From the NCBI GenBank assembly GCA_963580455.1, contig OY756967.1, positions 12,732,501 to 12,796,500 on the forward strand: DNA of 64,000 nt, written 5' to 3'. The notes beneath the pieces are model-generated. The model ran no database searches and had not been told where the DNA came from. It saw only the letters and a program-made list of their open reading frames with translations. A program made the position numbers and the translations under genes. Positions 50,621-62,600 of the stretch are shown in pieces. The DNA is from Euonymus europaeus (taxonomy: Eukaryota > Streptophyta > Magnoliopsida > Celastrales > Celastraceae). Within the stretch, counting starts at the first letter, position 1. Every line of letters starts with the position of its first letter.

Positions 50621-53600
50621 CAATCAAAGTTGCTCGGTGTACACTTTTTATTGTTCTTCTATGTTAAATTTTACGAAAATGAGCTTCCAGGATTATTTCC
50701 ATGCCAAAACACCAACTTTCTATAACAAATGGACAAAACCGTTAAAAGCTCCTCCATAGAGAGAGTAGAGCAACTTCGGACAATCAAAGTTGCTCGGTGT
50801 ACACTTTTTATTGTTCTTCTATATTAAATTTTTCAAAAATGAGCTTACATGATTATTTCGATGCCAAAACACCAACTTTCTATGACAAATAGACAAAACC
50901 GTTAAAAGCTCCCCCATAGAGAGAGTTGAGCAACTTCGGACAATCAAAGTTGCTCGTTTTACACTTTTTATTGTTGTTCTTTGTCAAATTTTACGAGTAT
51001 AAGCTTCCAGGATTATTTCGATGCCAAAACAGCAACTTTCTATGACAAATGGATAAAACCGTTAAAAGCTCCTCCATAGAGAGATTTGAGCAACTTCGGA
51101 CAGTCAAAGTTGCTCGGTGTACACTTTTTATTGTTCTTCTATGTTAAATTTTTCGAAAATGAGCTTCCATGATTATTTCGATGCCAAAACACCAACTTTC
51201 TATGACAAATGGACAAAACCATTGAAAGCTCCCTCATAGAGAGAGTTGAGCAACTTCGGACAATCAAAGTTGCTCGGTGTACACTTTTTATTGTTCTTCT
51301 ATGTTAAATTTTACGAAAATGAGCTTCCAGGATTATTTCGATGCCAAAACACCAACTTTCTATGACAAATGGACAAAACCATTGAAAGCTCCCTCATATA
51401 GAGAGTTGAGCAACTTCGTACAATCAAAGTTGCTCGGTGTACACTTTTTATTGTTCTTCTATGTTAAATTTTACGAAAATGAGCTTCCAATATTATTTCG
51501 ATGCCAAAACACCAACTTTCTATGACAGATGGACAAACCCGTTAAAAGCTCCTCCATAGAGAGAGTTGAGCAAGCTCGGACTATCAAAGTTGCTCGGTGT
51601 ACACTTTTTATTGTTTTTCTATGTTAAATTTTATGAAAATGAGCTTCATGGATTATTTCGATGCCAAAACACCAACTTTCTATGACAAATGGACAAAACT
51701 GTTAAAAGCTCCTCCATAAAGAGAGTTGATCAACTTCGGACTATCAAAGTTGCTCGGTGTACACTTTTTAATTTTCATCTATGTCAAATTATATGAGTAT
51801 AAGCTTCCAAGATTACTTTGATGCCAAAACAGCAACTTTCTATGACAAATGGACAAAACCGTTAAAAGCACCTCCATGGAGAAAGTTGAGAAACTTCGGA
51901 CAGTGAAAGTTGCTCTGTGCACACTTTTTATTGTTCTTCTTTGTCAAATTTTACGAGTATAAGCTTCCAGGATAATTTCGATGCCAAAACACCAACTTTA
52001 AATGACAAATGGACTAAACCGTTGAAAGCTCCCTCATTGAGAGAGTTGAGCAACTTCGGACAATCAAAGTTGCTCGGTGTAGACTTTTTATTGTTCTTTT
52101 ATGTTTAATTTTACGAAAATAAGCTTCCAGGATTATTTGGATGCTAAAACACCGACTTTCTATGACAAATGGACAAAACCGTTAAATGCTCCTCCATTGA
52201 GAGAGTAGAGCAACTTTGGACAATCAAAGTTGCTCGGTGTACACTTTTTATTGTTCTTCTAAGTTAAATTTTACAAAAATGAGCTTCCAGGATTATTTCG
52301 ATGCCAAAACACCAACTTTCTATGAAAAATGGACAAAACCATTGAAAGCTCCCTCATAGAGAGAGTTGAGCAACTTCGGACAATCAAAGTTGCTCGGTGT
52401 ACACTTTTTATTGTTCTTCTATGTTAAATTTTACGAAAATGAGCTTCCAGGATTATTTCCATGCCAAAACACCAACTTTCTATAACAAATGGACAAAACC
52501 GTTAAAAGCTCCTCCATAGAGAGAGTAGAGCAACTTCGGACAATCAAAGTTGCTCGGTGTACACTTTTTATTGTTCTTCTATATTAAATTTTTCAAAAAT
52601 GAGCTTACATGATTATTTCGATGCCAAGACACCAACTTTCTATGACAAATAGACAAAACCGTTAAAAGCTCCTCCATAGAGAGAGTTGAGCAACTTCGGA
52701 CAATCAAAGTTGCTCGTTTTACACTTTTTATTGTTGTTCTTTGTCAAATTTTACGAGTATAAGCTTCCAGGATTATTTCGATGCCAAAACAGCAACTTTC
52801 TATGACAAATGGATAAAACCGTTAAAAGCTCCTCCATAGAGAGATTTGAGCAACTTCGGACAGTCAAAGTTGCTCGGTGTACACTTTTTATTGTTCTTCT
52901 ATGTTAAATTTTTCGAAAATGAGCTTCGATGATTATTTCGATGCCAAAACACCAACTTTCTATGACAAATGGACAAAACCATTGAAAGCTCCCTCATAGA
53001 GAGAGTTGAGCAACTTCGGACAATCAAAGTTGCTCGGTGTACACTTTTTATTGTTCTTCTATGTTAAATTTTACGAAAATGAGCTTCCAGGATTATTTCC
53101 ATGCTAAAACACCGACTTTCTATGACAAATGGACAAAACCGTTAAATGCTCCTCCATTGAGAGAGTAGAGCAACTTTGGACAATCAAAGTTGCTCGGTGT
53201 ACACTTTTTATTGTTCTTCTAAGTTAAATTTTACAAAAATGAGCTTCCAGGATTATTTCGATGCCAAAACACCAACTTTCTATGAAAAATGGACAAAACC
53301 ATTGAAAGCTCCCTCATAGAGAGAGTTGAGCAACTTCGGACAATCAAAGTTGCTCGGTGTACACTTTTTATTGTTCTTCTATGTTAAATTTTACGAAAAT
53401 GAGCTTCCAGGATTATTTCCATGCCAAAACACCAACTTTCTATAACAAATGGACAAAACCGTTAAAAGCTCCTCCATAGAGAGAGTAGAGCAACTTCGGA
53501 CAATCAAAGTTGCTCGGTGTACACTTTTTATTGTTCTTCTATATTAAATTTTTCAAAAATGAGCTTACATGATTATTTCGATGCCAAGACACCAACTTTC

Positions 53601-54060
53601 TATGACAAATAGACAAAACCGTTAAAAGCTCCTCCATAGAGAGAGTTGAGCAACTTCGGACAATCAAAGTTGCTCGTTTTACACTTTTTATTGTTGTTCT
53701 TTGTCAAATTTTACGAGTATAAGCTTCCAGGATTATTTCGATGCCAAAACAGCAACTTTCTATGACAAATGGATAAAACCGTTAAAAGCTCCTCCATAGA
53801 GAGATTTGAGCAACTTCGGACAGTCAAAGTTGCTCGGTGTACACTTTTTATTGTTCTTCTATGTTAAATTTTTCGAAAATGAGCTTCGATGATTATTTCG
53901 ATGCCAAAACACCAACTTTCTATGACAAATGGACAAAACCATTGAAAGCTCCCTCATAGAGAGAGTTGAGCAACTTCGGACAATCAAAGTTGCTCGGTGT
54001 ACACTTTTTATTGTTCTTCTATGTTAAATTTTACGAAAATGAGCTTCCAGGATTATTTCC
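49840..54060 (+). repeat. 1760-bp and 960-bp higher-order repeats
   Basis: Bases 49840-51335 match 51600-53095 at 1760 bp (11 monomers). Bases 52140-53100 match 53100-54060 at 960 bp (6 monomers). Diagnostic words are gattatttccatgc with tataacaaat (50691, 52451, 53411) and gctcgttttacac with ttgttgttc (50950, 52710, 53670). Confidence 0.88.
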
Positions 54061-57000
54061 ATGCCAAAACACCAACTTTCTATGACAAATGGACAAAACC
54101 GTTAAAAGCTCCTCCATAGAGAGAGTAGAGCAACTTCGGACAATCAAAGTTTCTCGGTGTACACTTTTTATTGTTCTTCTATATTAAATTTTTCAAAAAT
54201 GACCTTACATGATTATTTCGATGCCAAAACACCAACTTTCTATGACAAATAGACAAAACCGTTAAAAGCTCCTCCATAGAGAGAGTTGAGCAACTTCGGA
54301 CAATCAAAGTTGCTCGTTGTACACTTTTTATTGTTGTTCTTTGTCAAATTTTACGAGTATAAGCTTCCAGGATTATTTCGATGCCAAAACAGCAACTTTC
54401 TATGACAAATGGACAAAACCGTTAAAAGCTCCTTCATAGAGAGAGTAGAGCAACTTCGCACAATCAAAGTTGCTCGGTGTACACTTTTTATTGTTCTTCT
54501 ATGTTAAATTTTACGAAAATGAGCTTGCAGGATTATTTCGATGCCAAAACACCAACTTTCTATGACAAATGGACAAAACCATTGAAAGCTCCCTCATATA
54601 GAGAGTTGAGCAACTTCGTACAATCAAAGTTGCTCGGTGTACACTTTTTATTGTTCTTCTATGTTAAATTTTATGAAAATGAGCTTCCAATATTATTTCG
54701 ATGCCAAAACGCCAACTTTCTATGACAGATGGACAAAACCGTTAAAAGCTCCTCCATAGAGAGAGTTGAGCAACCTCGGACTATCAAAGTTGCTCGGTGT
54801 ACACTTTTTATTGTTCTTCTATGTTAAATTTTACGAAAATGAGCTTCCAGGATTATTTCGATGCCAAAACACCAACTTTCTATGAAAAATGGACAAAACC
54901 ATTGAAAGCTCCCTCATAGAGAGAGTTGAGCAACTTCGGACAATCAAAGTTGCTCGGTGTACACTTTTTATTGTTCTTCTATGTTAAATTTTACGAAAAT
55001 GAGCTTCCAGGATTATTTCCATGCCAAAACACCAACTTTCTATAACAAATGGACAAAACCGTTAAAAGCTCCTCCATAGAGAGAGTAGAGCAACTTCGGA
55101 CAATCAAAGTTGCTCAGTGTACACTTTTTATTGTTCTTCTATATTAAATTTTTCAAAAATGAGCTTACATGATTATTTCGATGCCAAAACACCAACTTTC
55201 TATGATAAATAGACAAAACCGTTAAAAGCTCCTCCATAGAGAGAGTTGAGCAACTTCGGACAATCAAAGTTGCTCGTTTTACACTTTTTATTGTTGTTCT
55301 TTGTCAAATTTTACGAGTATAAGCTTCCAGGATTATTTCGATGCCAAAACAGCAACTTTCTATGACAAATGGATAAAACCGTTAAAAGCTCCTCCATAGA
55401 GAGATTTGAGCAACTTCGGACAGTCAAAGTTGCTCGGTGTACACTTTTTATTGTTCTTCTATGTTAAATTTTTCGAAAATGAGCTTCCATGATTATTTTG
55501 ATGCCAAAACACCAACTTTCTATGACAAATGGACAAAACCATTGAAAGCTCCCTCATAGAGAGAGTTGAGCAACTTCGGACAATCAAAGTTGCTCGGTGT
55601 ACACTTTTTATTGTTCTTCTATGTTAAATTTTACGAAAATGAGCTTCCAGGATTATTTCCATGCCAAAACACCAACTTTCTATGACAAATGGACAAAACC
55701 GTTAAAAGCTCCTCCATAGAGAGAGTAGAGCAACTTCGGACAATCAAAGTTGCTCGGTGTACACTTTTTATTGTTCTTCTATATTAAATTTTTCAAAAAT
55801 GACCTTACATGATTATTTCGATGCCAAAACACCAACTTTCTATGACAAATAGACAAAACCGTTAAAAGCTTCTCCATAGAGAGAGTTGAGCAACTTCGGA
55901 CAATCAAAGTTGCTCGTTGTACACTTTTTATTGTTGTTCTTTGTCAAATTTTACGAGTATAAGCTTCCAGGATTATTTCGATGCCAAAACAGCAACTTTC
56001 TATGACAAATGGACAAAACCGTTAAAAGCTCCTTCATAGAGAGAGTAGAGCAACTTCGGACAATCAAAGTTGCTCGGTGTACACTTTTTATTGTTCTTCT
56101 ATGTTAAATTTTACGAAAATGAGCTTGCAGGATTATTTCGATGCCAAAACACCAACTTTCTATGACAAATGGACAAAACCATTGAAAGCTCCCTCATATA
56201 GAGAGTTGAGCAACTTCGTACAATCAAAGTTGCTCGGTGTACACTTTTTATTGTTCTTCTATGTTAAATTTTATGAAAATGAGCTTCCAATATTATTTCG
56301 ATGCCAAAACGCCAACTTTCTATGACAGATGGACAAAACCGTTAAAAGCTCCTCCATAGAGAGAGTTGAGCAACCTCGGACTATCAAAGTTGCTCGGTGT
56401 ACACTTTATATGGTCATACTAAGTCAAATTTTATGAGTATAAGCTTCCAAGATTATTTCGATGCCAAAACATTAACTATCTATGACAAATGAAAAAAACC
56501 GTTAAAAGCTCTTCCATAGAGAGAGTTGAGCAACTTCGGACTATCAAAGTTGCTCGGTGTACACTTTTTATTGTTTTTCTATTTTAAATTTTATGAAAAT
56601 GAGCTTCATGAATTATTTCGATGCCAAAACACCAACTTTCTATGACAAATGGACAAAACTGTTAAAAGCTCCTCCATAAAGAGGGTTGATCAAATTCGGA
56701 CTATCAAAGTTGCTCGGTGTACACTTTTTAATTTTTATCTATGTCAAATTTTATGAGTATAAGCTTCCAAGATTATTTCGATGCCAAAACAGCAACTTTC
56801 TATGACAAATGGACAAAACCGTTAAAAGCCCCTCCATAGAGAGAGATGAGCAACTTCGGACAGTCAAAGTTGCTCCGTGTATAGTTTTTATTGTTCTTCT
56901 TTGTCAAATTTTACGAGTATAAGCTTCCAGGATTATTTCGATGCCAAACACCAACTTTCTATGACAAATGGACAAAACCATTGAAAGCTCCCTCATAGAG

Positions 57001-59600
57001 AGAGTAGAGCAACTTCGGACAATCAAAGTTGCTCGGTGTACACTTTTTATTGTTCTTCTATTTTAAATTTTACGAAAATGAGCTTCCAGGATTATTTCCA
57101 TGCCAAAACACCAACTTTCTATGACAAATGGACAAAACCGTTAAAAGCTCCTCCATAGAGAGAGTAGAGCAACTTCGGACAATCAAAGTTGCTCGGTGTA
57201 CACTTTTTATTGTTCTTCTATATTAAATTTTTCAAAAATGAGCTTACATGATTATTTCGATGCCAAAACACCAACTTTCTATGAAAAATAGACAAAACCG
57301 TTAAAAGCTCCTCCATAGAGAGAGTTGAGCAACTTCGGACAATCAAAGTTGCTCGTTGTACACTTTTTATTGTTGTTCTTTGTCAAATTTTACGAGTATA
57401 AGCTTCCAGGATTATTTCGATGCCAAAACAGCAACTTTCTATGACAAATGGATAAAACCGTTAAAAGCTCCTCCATAGAGAGATTTGAGCAACTTCGGAC
57501 AGTCAAAGTTGCTCGGTGTACACTTTTTATTGTTCTTCTATGTTAAATTTTTCGAAAATGAGCTTCCATGATTATTTCGATGCCAAAACACCAACTTTCT
57601 ATGACAAATGGACAAAACCATTGAAAGCTCCCTCATAGAGAGAGTTGAGCAACTTCGGACAATCAAAGTTGCTCGGTGTACACTTTTTATTGTTCTTCTA
57701 TGTTAAATTTTACGAAAATGAGCTTCCAGGATTATTTCCATGCCAAAACACCAACTTTCTATGACAAATGGACAAAACCGTTAAAAGCTCCTCCATAGAG
57801 AGAGTAGAGCAACTTCGGACAATCAAAGTTGCTCGGTGTACACTTTTTATTGTTCTTCTATATTAAATTTTTCAAAAATGACCTTACATGATTATTTCGA
57901 TGCCAAAACACCAACTTTCTATGACAAATAGACAAAACCGTTAAAAGCTCCTCCATAGAGAGAGTTGAGCAACTTCGGACAATCAAAGTTGCTCGTTGTA
58001 CACTTTTTATTGTTGTTCTTTGTCAAATTTTACGAGTATAAGCTTCCAGGATTATTTCGATGCCAAAACAGCAACTTTCTATGACAAATGGACAAAACCG
58101 TTAAAAGCTCCTTCATAGAGAGAGTAGAGCAACTTCGGACAATCAAAGTTGCTCGGTGTACACTTTTTATTGTTCTTCTATGTTAAATTTTACGAAAATG
58201 AGCTTGCAGGATTATTTCGATGCCAAAACACCAACTTTCTATGACAAATGGACAAAACCATTGAAAGCTCCCTCATATAGAGACTTGAGCAACTTCGTAC
58301 AATCAAAGTTGCTCGGTGTACACTTTTTATTGTTCTTCTATGTTAAATTTTATGAAAATGAGCTTCCAATATTATTTCGATGCCAAAACGCCAACTTTCT
58401 ATGACAGATGGACAAAACCGTTAAAAGCTCCTCCATAGAGAGAGTTGAGCAACCTCGGACTATCAAAGTTGCTCGGTGTACACTTTATATGGTCATACTA
58501 AGTCAAATTTTATGAGTATAAGCTTCCAAGATTATTTCGATGCCAAAACATTAACTATCTATGACAAATGAAAAAAACCGTTAAAAGCTCTTCCATAGAG
58601 AGAGTTGAGCAACTTCGGACTATCAAAGTTGCTCGGTGTACACTTTTTATTGTTTTTCTATTTTAAATTTTATGAAAATGAGCTTCATGAATTATTTCGA
58701 TGCCAAAACACCAACTTTCTATGACAAATGGACAAAACTGTTAAAAGCTCCTCCATAAAGAGGGTTGATCAAATTCGGACTATCAAAGTTGCTCGGTGTA
58801 CACTTTTTAATTTTTATCTATGTCAAATTTTATGAGTATAAGCTTCCAAGATTATTTCGATGCCAAAACAGCAACTTTCTATGACAAATGGACAAAACCG
58901 TTAAAAGCCCATCCATAGAGAGAGATGAGCAACTTCGGACAGTCAAAGTTGCTCCGTGTATAGTTTTTATTGTTCTTCTTTGTCAAATTTTACGAGTATA
59001 AGCTTCCAGGATTATTTCGATGCCAAACACCAACTTTCTATGACAAATGGACAAAACCATTGAAAGCTCCCTCATAGAGAGAGTAGAGCAACTTTGGACA
59101 ATCAAAGTTGCTCGGTGTACACTTTTTATTGTTCTTCTATTTTAACTTTTACGAAAATGAGCTTCCAGGATTATTTCCATGCCAAAACACCAACTTACTA
59201 TGACAAATGGACAAAACCGTTAAAAGCTCCTCCATAGAGAGAGTAGAGCAACTTCGGACAATCAAAGTTGCTCGGTGTACACTTTTTATTGTTCTTCTAT
59301 ATTAAATTTTTCAAAAATGAGCTTACATGATTATTTCGATGCCAAAACACCAACTTTCTAAGACAAATAGACAAAACCGTTAAAAGCTCCTCCATAGAGA
59401 GAGTTGAGCAACTTCGGACAATCAAAGTTGCTCGTTGTACACTTTTTATTGTTGTTCTTTGTCAAATTTTACGAGTATAAGCTTCCAGGATTATTTCGAT
59501 GCCAAAACAGCAACTTTCTATGACAAATGGATAAAACCGTTAAAAGCACCTCCATATGGAGAGTTGAGCAACTTCGGACAGTCAAAGTTGCTCGGTGTAC
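54061..59600 (+). repeat. 1600-bp and 2079-bp higher-order repeats
   Basis: Bases 54061-54780 match 55661-56380 at 1600 bp, and 55661 onward matches 57740 onward at 2079 bp (13 monomers less one base). The missing base is in gccaaacaccaac near 56945, and it is repeated near 59024. Shared words include gagcttgcagg (54521, 56121, 58200), ggtcatactaagtc (56413, 58492) and gctccgtgtatag (56871, 58950). Confidence 0.88.
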
Positions 59601-61155
59601 ACTTTTTATTGTTCTTCTATGTTAAATTTTTCGAAAATGAGCTTCCATGATTATTTCGATGCCAAAACACCAACTTTCTATGACAAATAGACAAAACCAA
59701 TAAAAGCTCCTCCATAGAGAGAGTTGAGCTACTTCGGACAATCAAAGTTGCTCGGTGTACACTTTTTATTGTTCTTCTATGTTTAATTTTACGAAAATCA
59801 GCTTATAGGATTATTTTGATGATAAAACACCAACTTTTTATGACAAATGGACAAAACCGTTAAATGCTCCTCCATTGAGAGAGTAGAGCAACTTTTGACA
59901 ATCAAAGTTGCTCGGTGTACACTTTTTATTGTTCTTCTATGTTAAATTTTACAAAAATGAGCTTCCAGGATTATTTCGATGCCAAAACACCAACTTTCTA
60001 TGACAAATGGACAAAACCATTGAAAGCTTCCTCATAGAGAGAGTTGAGCGACTTCGGACAATCAAAGTTGCTCGGTGTACACTTTTTATTGTTCTTCTAT
60101 GTTAAATTTTACGAAAATGTGCTTCTAGGATTATTTCGATGCCAAAACACCAACTTTCTATGACAAATGGACAAAACCGTTAAAAGCTCCTCCATAGAGA
60201 GAGTAGAGCAACTTCGGACAATCAAAGTTGCTCGTTGTACACTTTTTATTGTTGTACTTTGTCAAATTTTACGAGTATAAGCTTCCAGGATTATTTCGAT
60301 GCCAAAACAGCAATTTTCCATGACAAATGGACAAAACCGTTAAAAGCTCCTCCATAGAGAGAGTAGAGCAACTTCGGACAATCAAAGTTGCTCGTTGTAC
60401 ACTTTTTATTGTTGTACTTTGTCAAATTTTACGAGTATAAGCTTCCAGGATTATTTCGATGCCAAAACAACAACTTTCTATGACAAATGGACAAAAACGT
60501 TAAAAGCTCCTTCATAGAGAGAGTTGAGCAACTTCGGACTATCAAAGTTGCTCGTTGTACACTTTTTATTGTTCTTCTATGTTAAATTTTACGAAAATGA
60601 GCTTCCAGAATTTTTTCGATGCCAAAACACGAACTTTCTATGACAAATGGACAAAACCGTTAAAAGCTCCTCCATAAAGAGAGTTGAGCAACTTCGACTA
60701 TCAAAGTTGCTCGGTGTACACTTTTTATTGTTCTTCTATGTTAAATTTTACAAAAATGAGCTTCCAGGATTATTTCGATGCCAAAACACCAACTTTCTAT
60801 GACAAATGGACAAAACCGTTAAAAGCTCCTCTAGAGAGAGAGTTGAGCAACTTCGGACTATCAAAGTTGCTCGGTGTACACTTTTTATTGTTCTTCTATG
60901 TTAAATTTTATGAAAATGAGCTCCCAGGGTTATTTCGATGCCAAAACAACAACTTTCTATGACAAATGGACAAAAACGTTAAAAGCTCCTCCATAAAGAG
61001 AGTTGAGCAACTTCGGACTTTAAAAGTTGCTCGGTGTACACTTTTTAATATTCTTCTATGTCAAATTTTATGAGTATGAGCTTCCAAGATTATTTCGATG
61101 CCAAAACAGCAACTTTCTATGACAAATGGATAAAACCGTTAAAAGCTCCTCCATA
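59601..61155 (+). repeat. Diverged right-hand edge of the satellite array
   Basis: About ten monomers without a clear block partner. They carry private changes such as gcttatagg, gatgataaaac, gagcgacttc, gaattttttcg and ctcccagggtt. One short tandem pair shares ttgttgtactttgtc near 60250 and 60410. Edge divergence of this sort is usual where unequal exchange no longer homogenises monomers. Confidence 0.8.
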
Positions 61156-61357
61156 CACATAGAGGAATCACGAATATAGAAAAGGAGAATTGTGTGGATT
61201 CGATAATTTACATGAGATGAAAATTATCGAATTATTAATTAAATACAGGTTTATTGTAAACCGAAATAGATCCAATTGATTAATGTACACTGCTAGCACT
61301 TTTGTGATTAATTCAGAATGGATCATGATTTAATTTATTATAATATATATTATAAAA
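61156..61357. other. AT-rich non-satellite DNA flanking the array
   Basis: The satellite gives way to about 200 bp of AT-rich DNA with no coding signal. It holds a 10-bp inverted repeat, tcgataattt at 61200-61209 and aaattatcga at 61221-61230, with an 11-base loop. A run of TA-rich steps (aatatatattataaaa) lies near its right end. I do not recognise its origin. It could be ordinary flanking DNA or more retroelement debris. Confidence 0.6.
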
Positions 61358-61691
61358 TGTTGAAATTACTGTGTTGATTGTCGGCAATTCAAATTTCAAC
61401 ATTTGATTAAATAATATATTATAAAAGTTTTGGTGAAGGTTGGTGTTGACACTTAAGAAGTGTCGGGAGGAAATTTTATTTTAAAATGGTGTGTTTCTGA
61501 AACACAAGATACACTTCACCACCACTACCGTTCTTGAAAAACTGAAAATTCTCCGAAGCTTGATTCGTGGTTCCGGTGGACGGCCTAGGAGCTCCGTATT
61601 ATCGGGATTGATAGAAAGTTCGATCAAGCACGCTACAAGAGGTAACACTTTTGTATTCCGCTGCGTAATTTTTGTATGCCATTTGCTAACA
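61358..61691 (+). mobile_element. Candidate short solo LTR (Ty1/copia-like)
   Basis: The segment begins TGTTGAAATT and ends TTTGCTAACA, giving TGTT...AACA ends. It has a TATA box, tataaaag, at 61420-61427. Near its end is tattccgctgcgta, a word resembling the end of many plant copia LTRs. The flanking 5-mers taaaa (61353-61357) and taaac (61692-61696) agree at four of five positions. A 13-bp inverted repeat lies inside (61355-61367 with 61392-61404, counting two bases outside the element). No primer site or coding region follows, so it would be a solo LTR. The evidence is by eye, and the boundaries may be wrong. Confidence 0.42.
61448..61464. repeat. Perfect 7-bp inverted repeat
   Basis: The sequence gacactt-aag-aagtgtc forms a stem of seven with a three-base loop, 20 bp after the candidate TATA box. 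No role is known. Confidence 0.5.
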
Positions 61692-61870
61692 TAAACAACA
61701 TATCTAAAGCATAGCACCCAACTCTTCAAGAATCTAGCAAATCTAGAAAAACCTAGAATTTCCAAAAACTAAGAAAAACTTACCAAATCACTTGAATCAA
61801 CCTTGAATCTTCCTTGCTTAGCTTCAAGGATCATCAATCCACAATCTCCAAGTCAATCTCTTGCCAAAAT

Positions 61871-61908
61871 CTCCTTCTCTCTCTTCTTCTCTCTCACTTT
61901 CTCTCTCT
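61871..61908 (-). repeat. Purine-rich GA tract
   Basis: The plus strand is almost pure C and T (ctccttctctctcttcttct and onward), so the minus strand is a GA-rich run. It lies in the transcribed part of the LTR. GA tracts are common in plant leader sequences, and no specific role can be read here. Confidence 0.7.
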
Positions 61909-61978
61909 AGTCGGGCTCCCAAGGTGGTGAATGCCCAGAAATGTCTAAAACTAAGCTGAAAAACTGATTTCTCGATAA

Positions 61979-62105
61979 CCGTCCGGACGCCTCGTTAGAC
62001 CGTCCAGACGGTCTACTGTTCACAGCACCAAAATTTTCTCTAAAAATGAATCTGCCCCAGTTCCTTCACAAACCGTCCGGACGGCTGTTTTAACCGTCCG
62101 GATGG
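61979..62105 (-). repeat. Four copies of a 12-bp near-palindrome, CCGTCCGGACGG
   Basis: Copies lie at 61979-61990 (last base changed), 62000-62011 (one change), 62073-62084 (perfect) and 62094-62105 (one change). They form two pairs, each pair with its copies 21 bp apart. They are rich in CG and CCGG, unlike the AT-rich surroundings. Possible roles are a protein-binding site, RNA structure or a methylation target. Confidence 0.75.
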
Positions 62106-62320
62106 TTCCTGTTTTCTAGAAACCCAGTTTTTCTCACTTTTATTTTCCGGCTCGGTTCAAGCTTCGATTTGATATATTACGGGCCCGAAACGGACATGCA
62201 TACTAAAAGTTATGCCCCATTTACCGAACCAAGCTCCAAAACTATTTTTCTATGATTCCGTACCTCACGGATCATCCGTATTTCGACTCAAAACTAAAAT
62301 CTTTGGGTCGGGGTTTCACA

Positions 62321-62333
62321 TCCTCCCCCCCTT
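62321..62333 (-). promoter_or_regulatory. Polypurine tract
   Basis: The minus strand reads AAGGGGGGGAGGA immediately before the TG of the 3' LTR. In LTR retrotransposons this purine run resists RNase H and primes plus-strand DNA synthesis. Its position between the pol stop codon and the LTR is canonical. Confidence 0.85.
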
Positions 62334-62337
62334 AATA

Positions 62338-62356
62338 AAATTTCGTCCCGAAATTT
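62338..62356 (-). promoter_or_regulatory. Conserved hairpin upstream of the polypurine tract
   Basis: AAATTTCG and CGAAATTT flank a three-base loop, a perfect 8-bp stem three bases past the pol stop codon (62359-62361). A sequence of this form before the purine tract is typical of plant Tekay/Del elements as I know them. Its function is not established. Confidence 0.6.
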
Positions 62357-62358
62357 AA

Positions 62359-62600
62359 CTACACACACGTACCTGAATCTCCGAACAACTCTGGGTACCT
62401 TTCCTTCATTCGAGACTCCAACTCCCAAGTTGCTTCTTCAACTCCGTGGTACATCCACATAACTTTTACCAATGGTATCACACTCGACCTCGTGACCTTG
62501 TTCTGTCGGTCTAGAATATTCACCGGGTGAAGAGTGTAGCTCCCATCTTCCTCAACTTCCAACGTAGTCCAATCTATCACATGCGACGGATCCGGCTCTT
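62359..62600 (-). pseudogene. Chromodomain at the C-terminus of Tekay-like integrase (frameshifted)
   Basis: This is the last part of pol. After VIDW the frame runs through NILDRQNKV, IPLVKVMWMYHG and EEATWELESRMKERYPELF to a TAG stop at 62359-62361. The order of an ILDR strand, a VKVxW strand and the WE...YPELF helix identifies the chromodomain that chromoviral integrases carry. In the family it directs integration toward heterochromatin marked on histone H3. The segment is in a different frame from the upstream integrase. The switch lies near 62598-62600, where CGGAAG runs into GAGCCG, so one base (or four) has been lost. It ends about 40 bp before the 3' LTR. It is certainly pol, and equally certainly not readable as a single protein with the part before it. 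Confidence 0.85.

Larger units (their letters stand above)
40787..61155 (+). repeat. 160-bp satellite DNA array, right arm
   Basis: The same satellite continues in the same orientation after the LTR insertion, for about 127 monomers. The first unit after the LTR completes the monomer interrupted at 40233. Units between 40.8 and 42.3 kb, and from about 59.6 kb to the end, carry more private substitutions than those in between. The last match to the monomer is the word ctcctccata ending at 61155. After it the expected gagagagttg is replaced by unrelated AT-rich DNA, so the array stops inside a monomer. The 142-bp variant common in the left arm was not seen here. No gene is supported in this interval. 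Confidence 0.98.
61692..62320 (-). repeat. 3' LTR of the Tekay-like element (left boundary uncertain)
   Basis: On the minus strand the LTR begins TGTGAAACCCCGACCC at 62320, directly after the polypurine tract. Inside it are AATAAA at 62149-62154, four GC-rich near-palindromes at 61979-62105, and a purine-rich stretch at 61871-61908 (CT-rich on the plus strand). The end is not fixed. I place it near 61692, where the candidate copia-like LTR begins, but it could lie anywhere from about 61.4 to 61.9 kb. Confidence 0.6.

Noticed and set aside
1..61155. CRISPR array
   Set aside because: The whole 160-bp unit is repeated with no unique spacers, and the context is plant nuclear DNA.
61481..61765. 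Overlapping open frames on both strands (94 codons minus, 67 codons plus)
   Set aside because: They lie in the spacer and candidate LTR, overlap each other and show no domain.
61684..62320. Exact chromovirus LTR end at the TG at 61684
   Set aside because: A CA terminus is available there on the minus strand, but there is no second LTR or target duplication in the window to test it, so the boundary is left as approximate.
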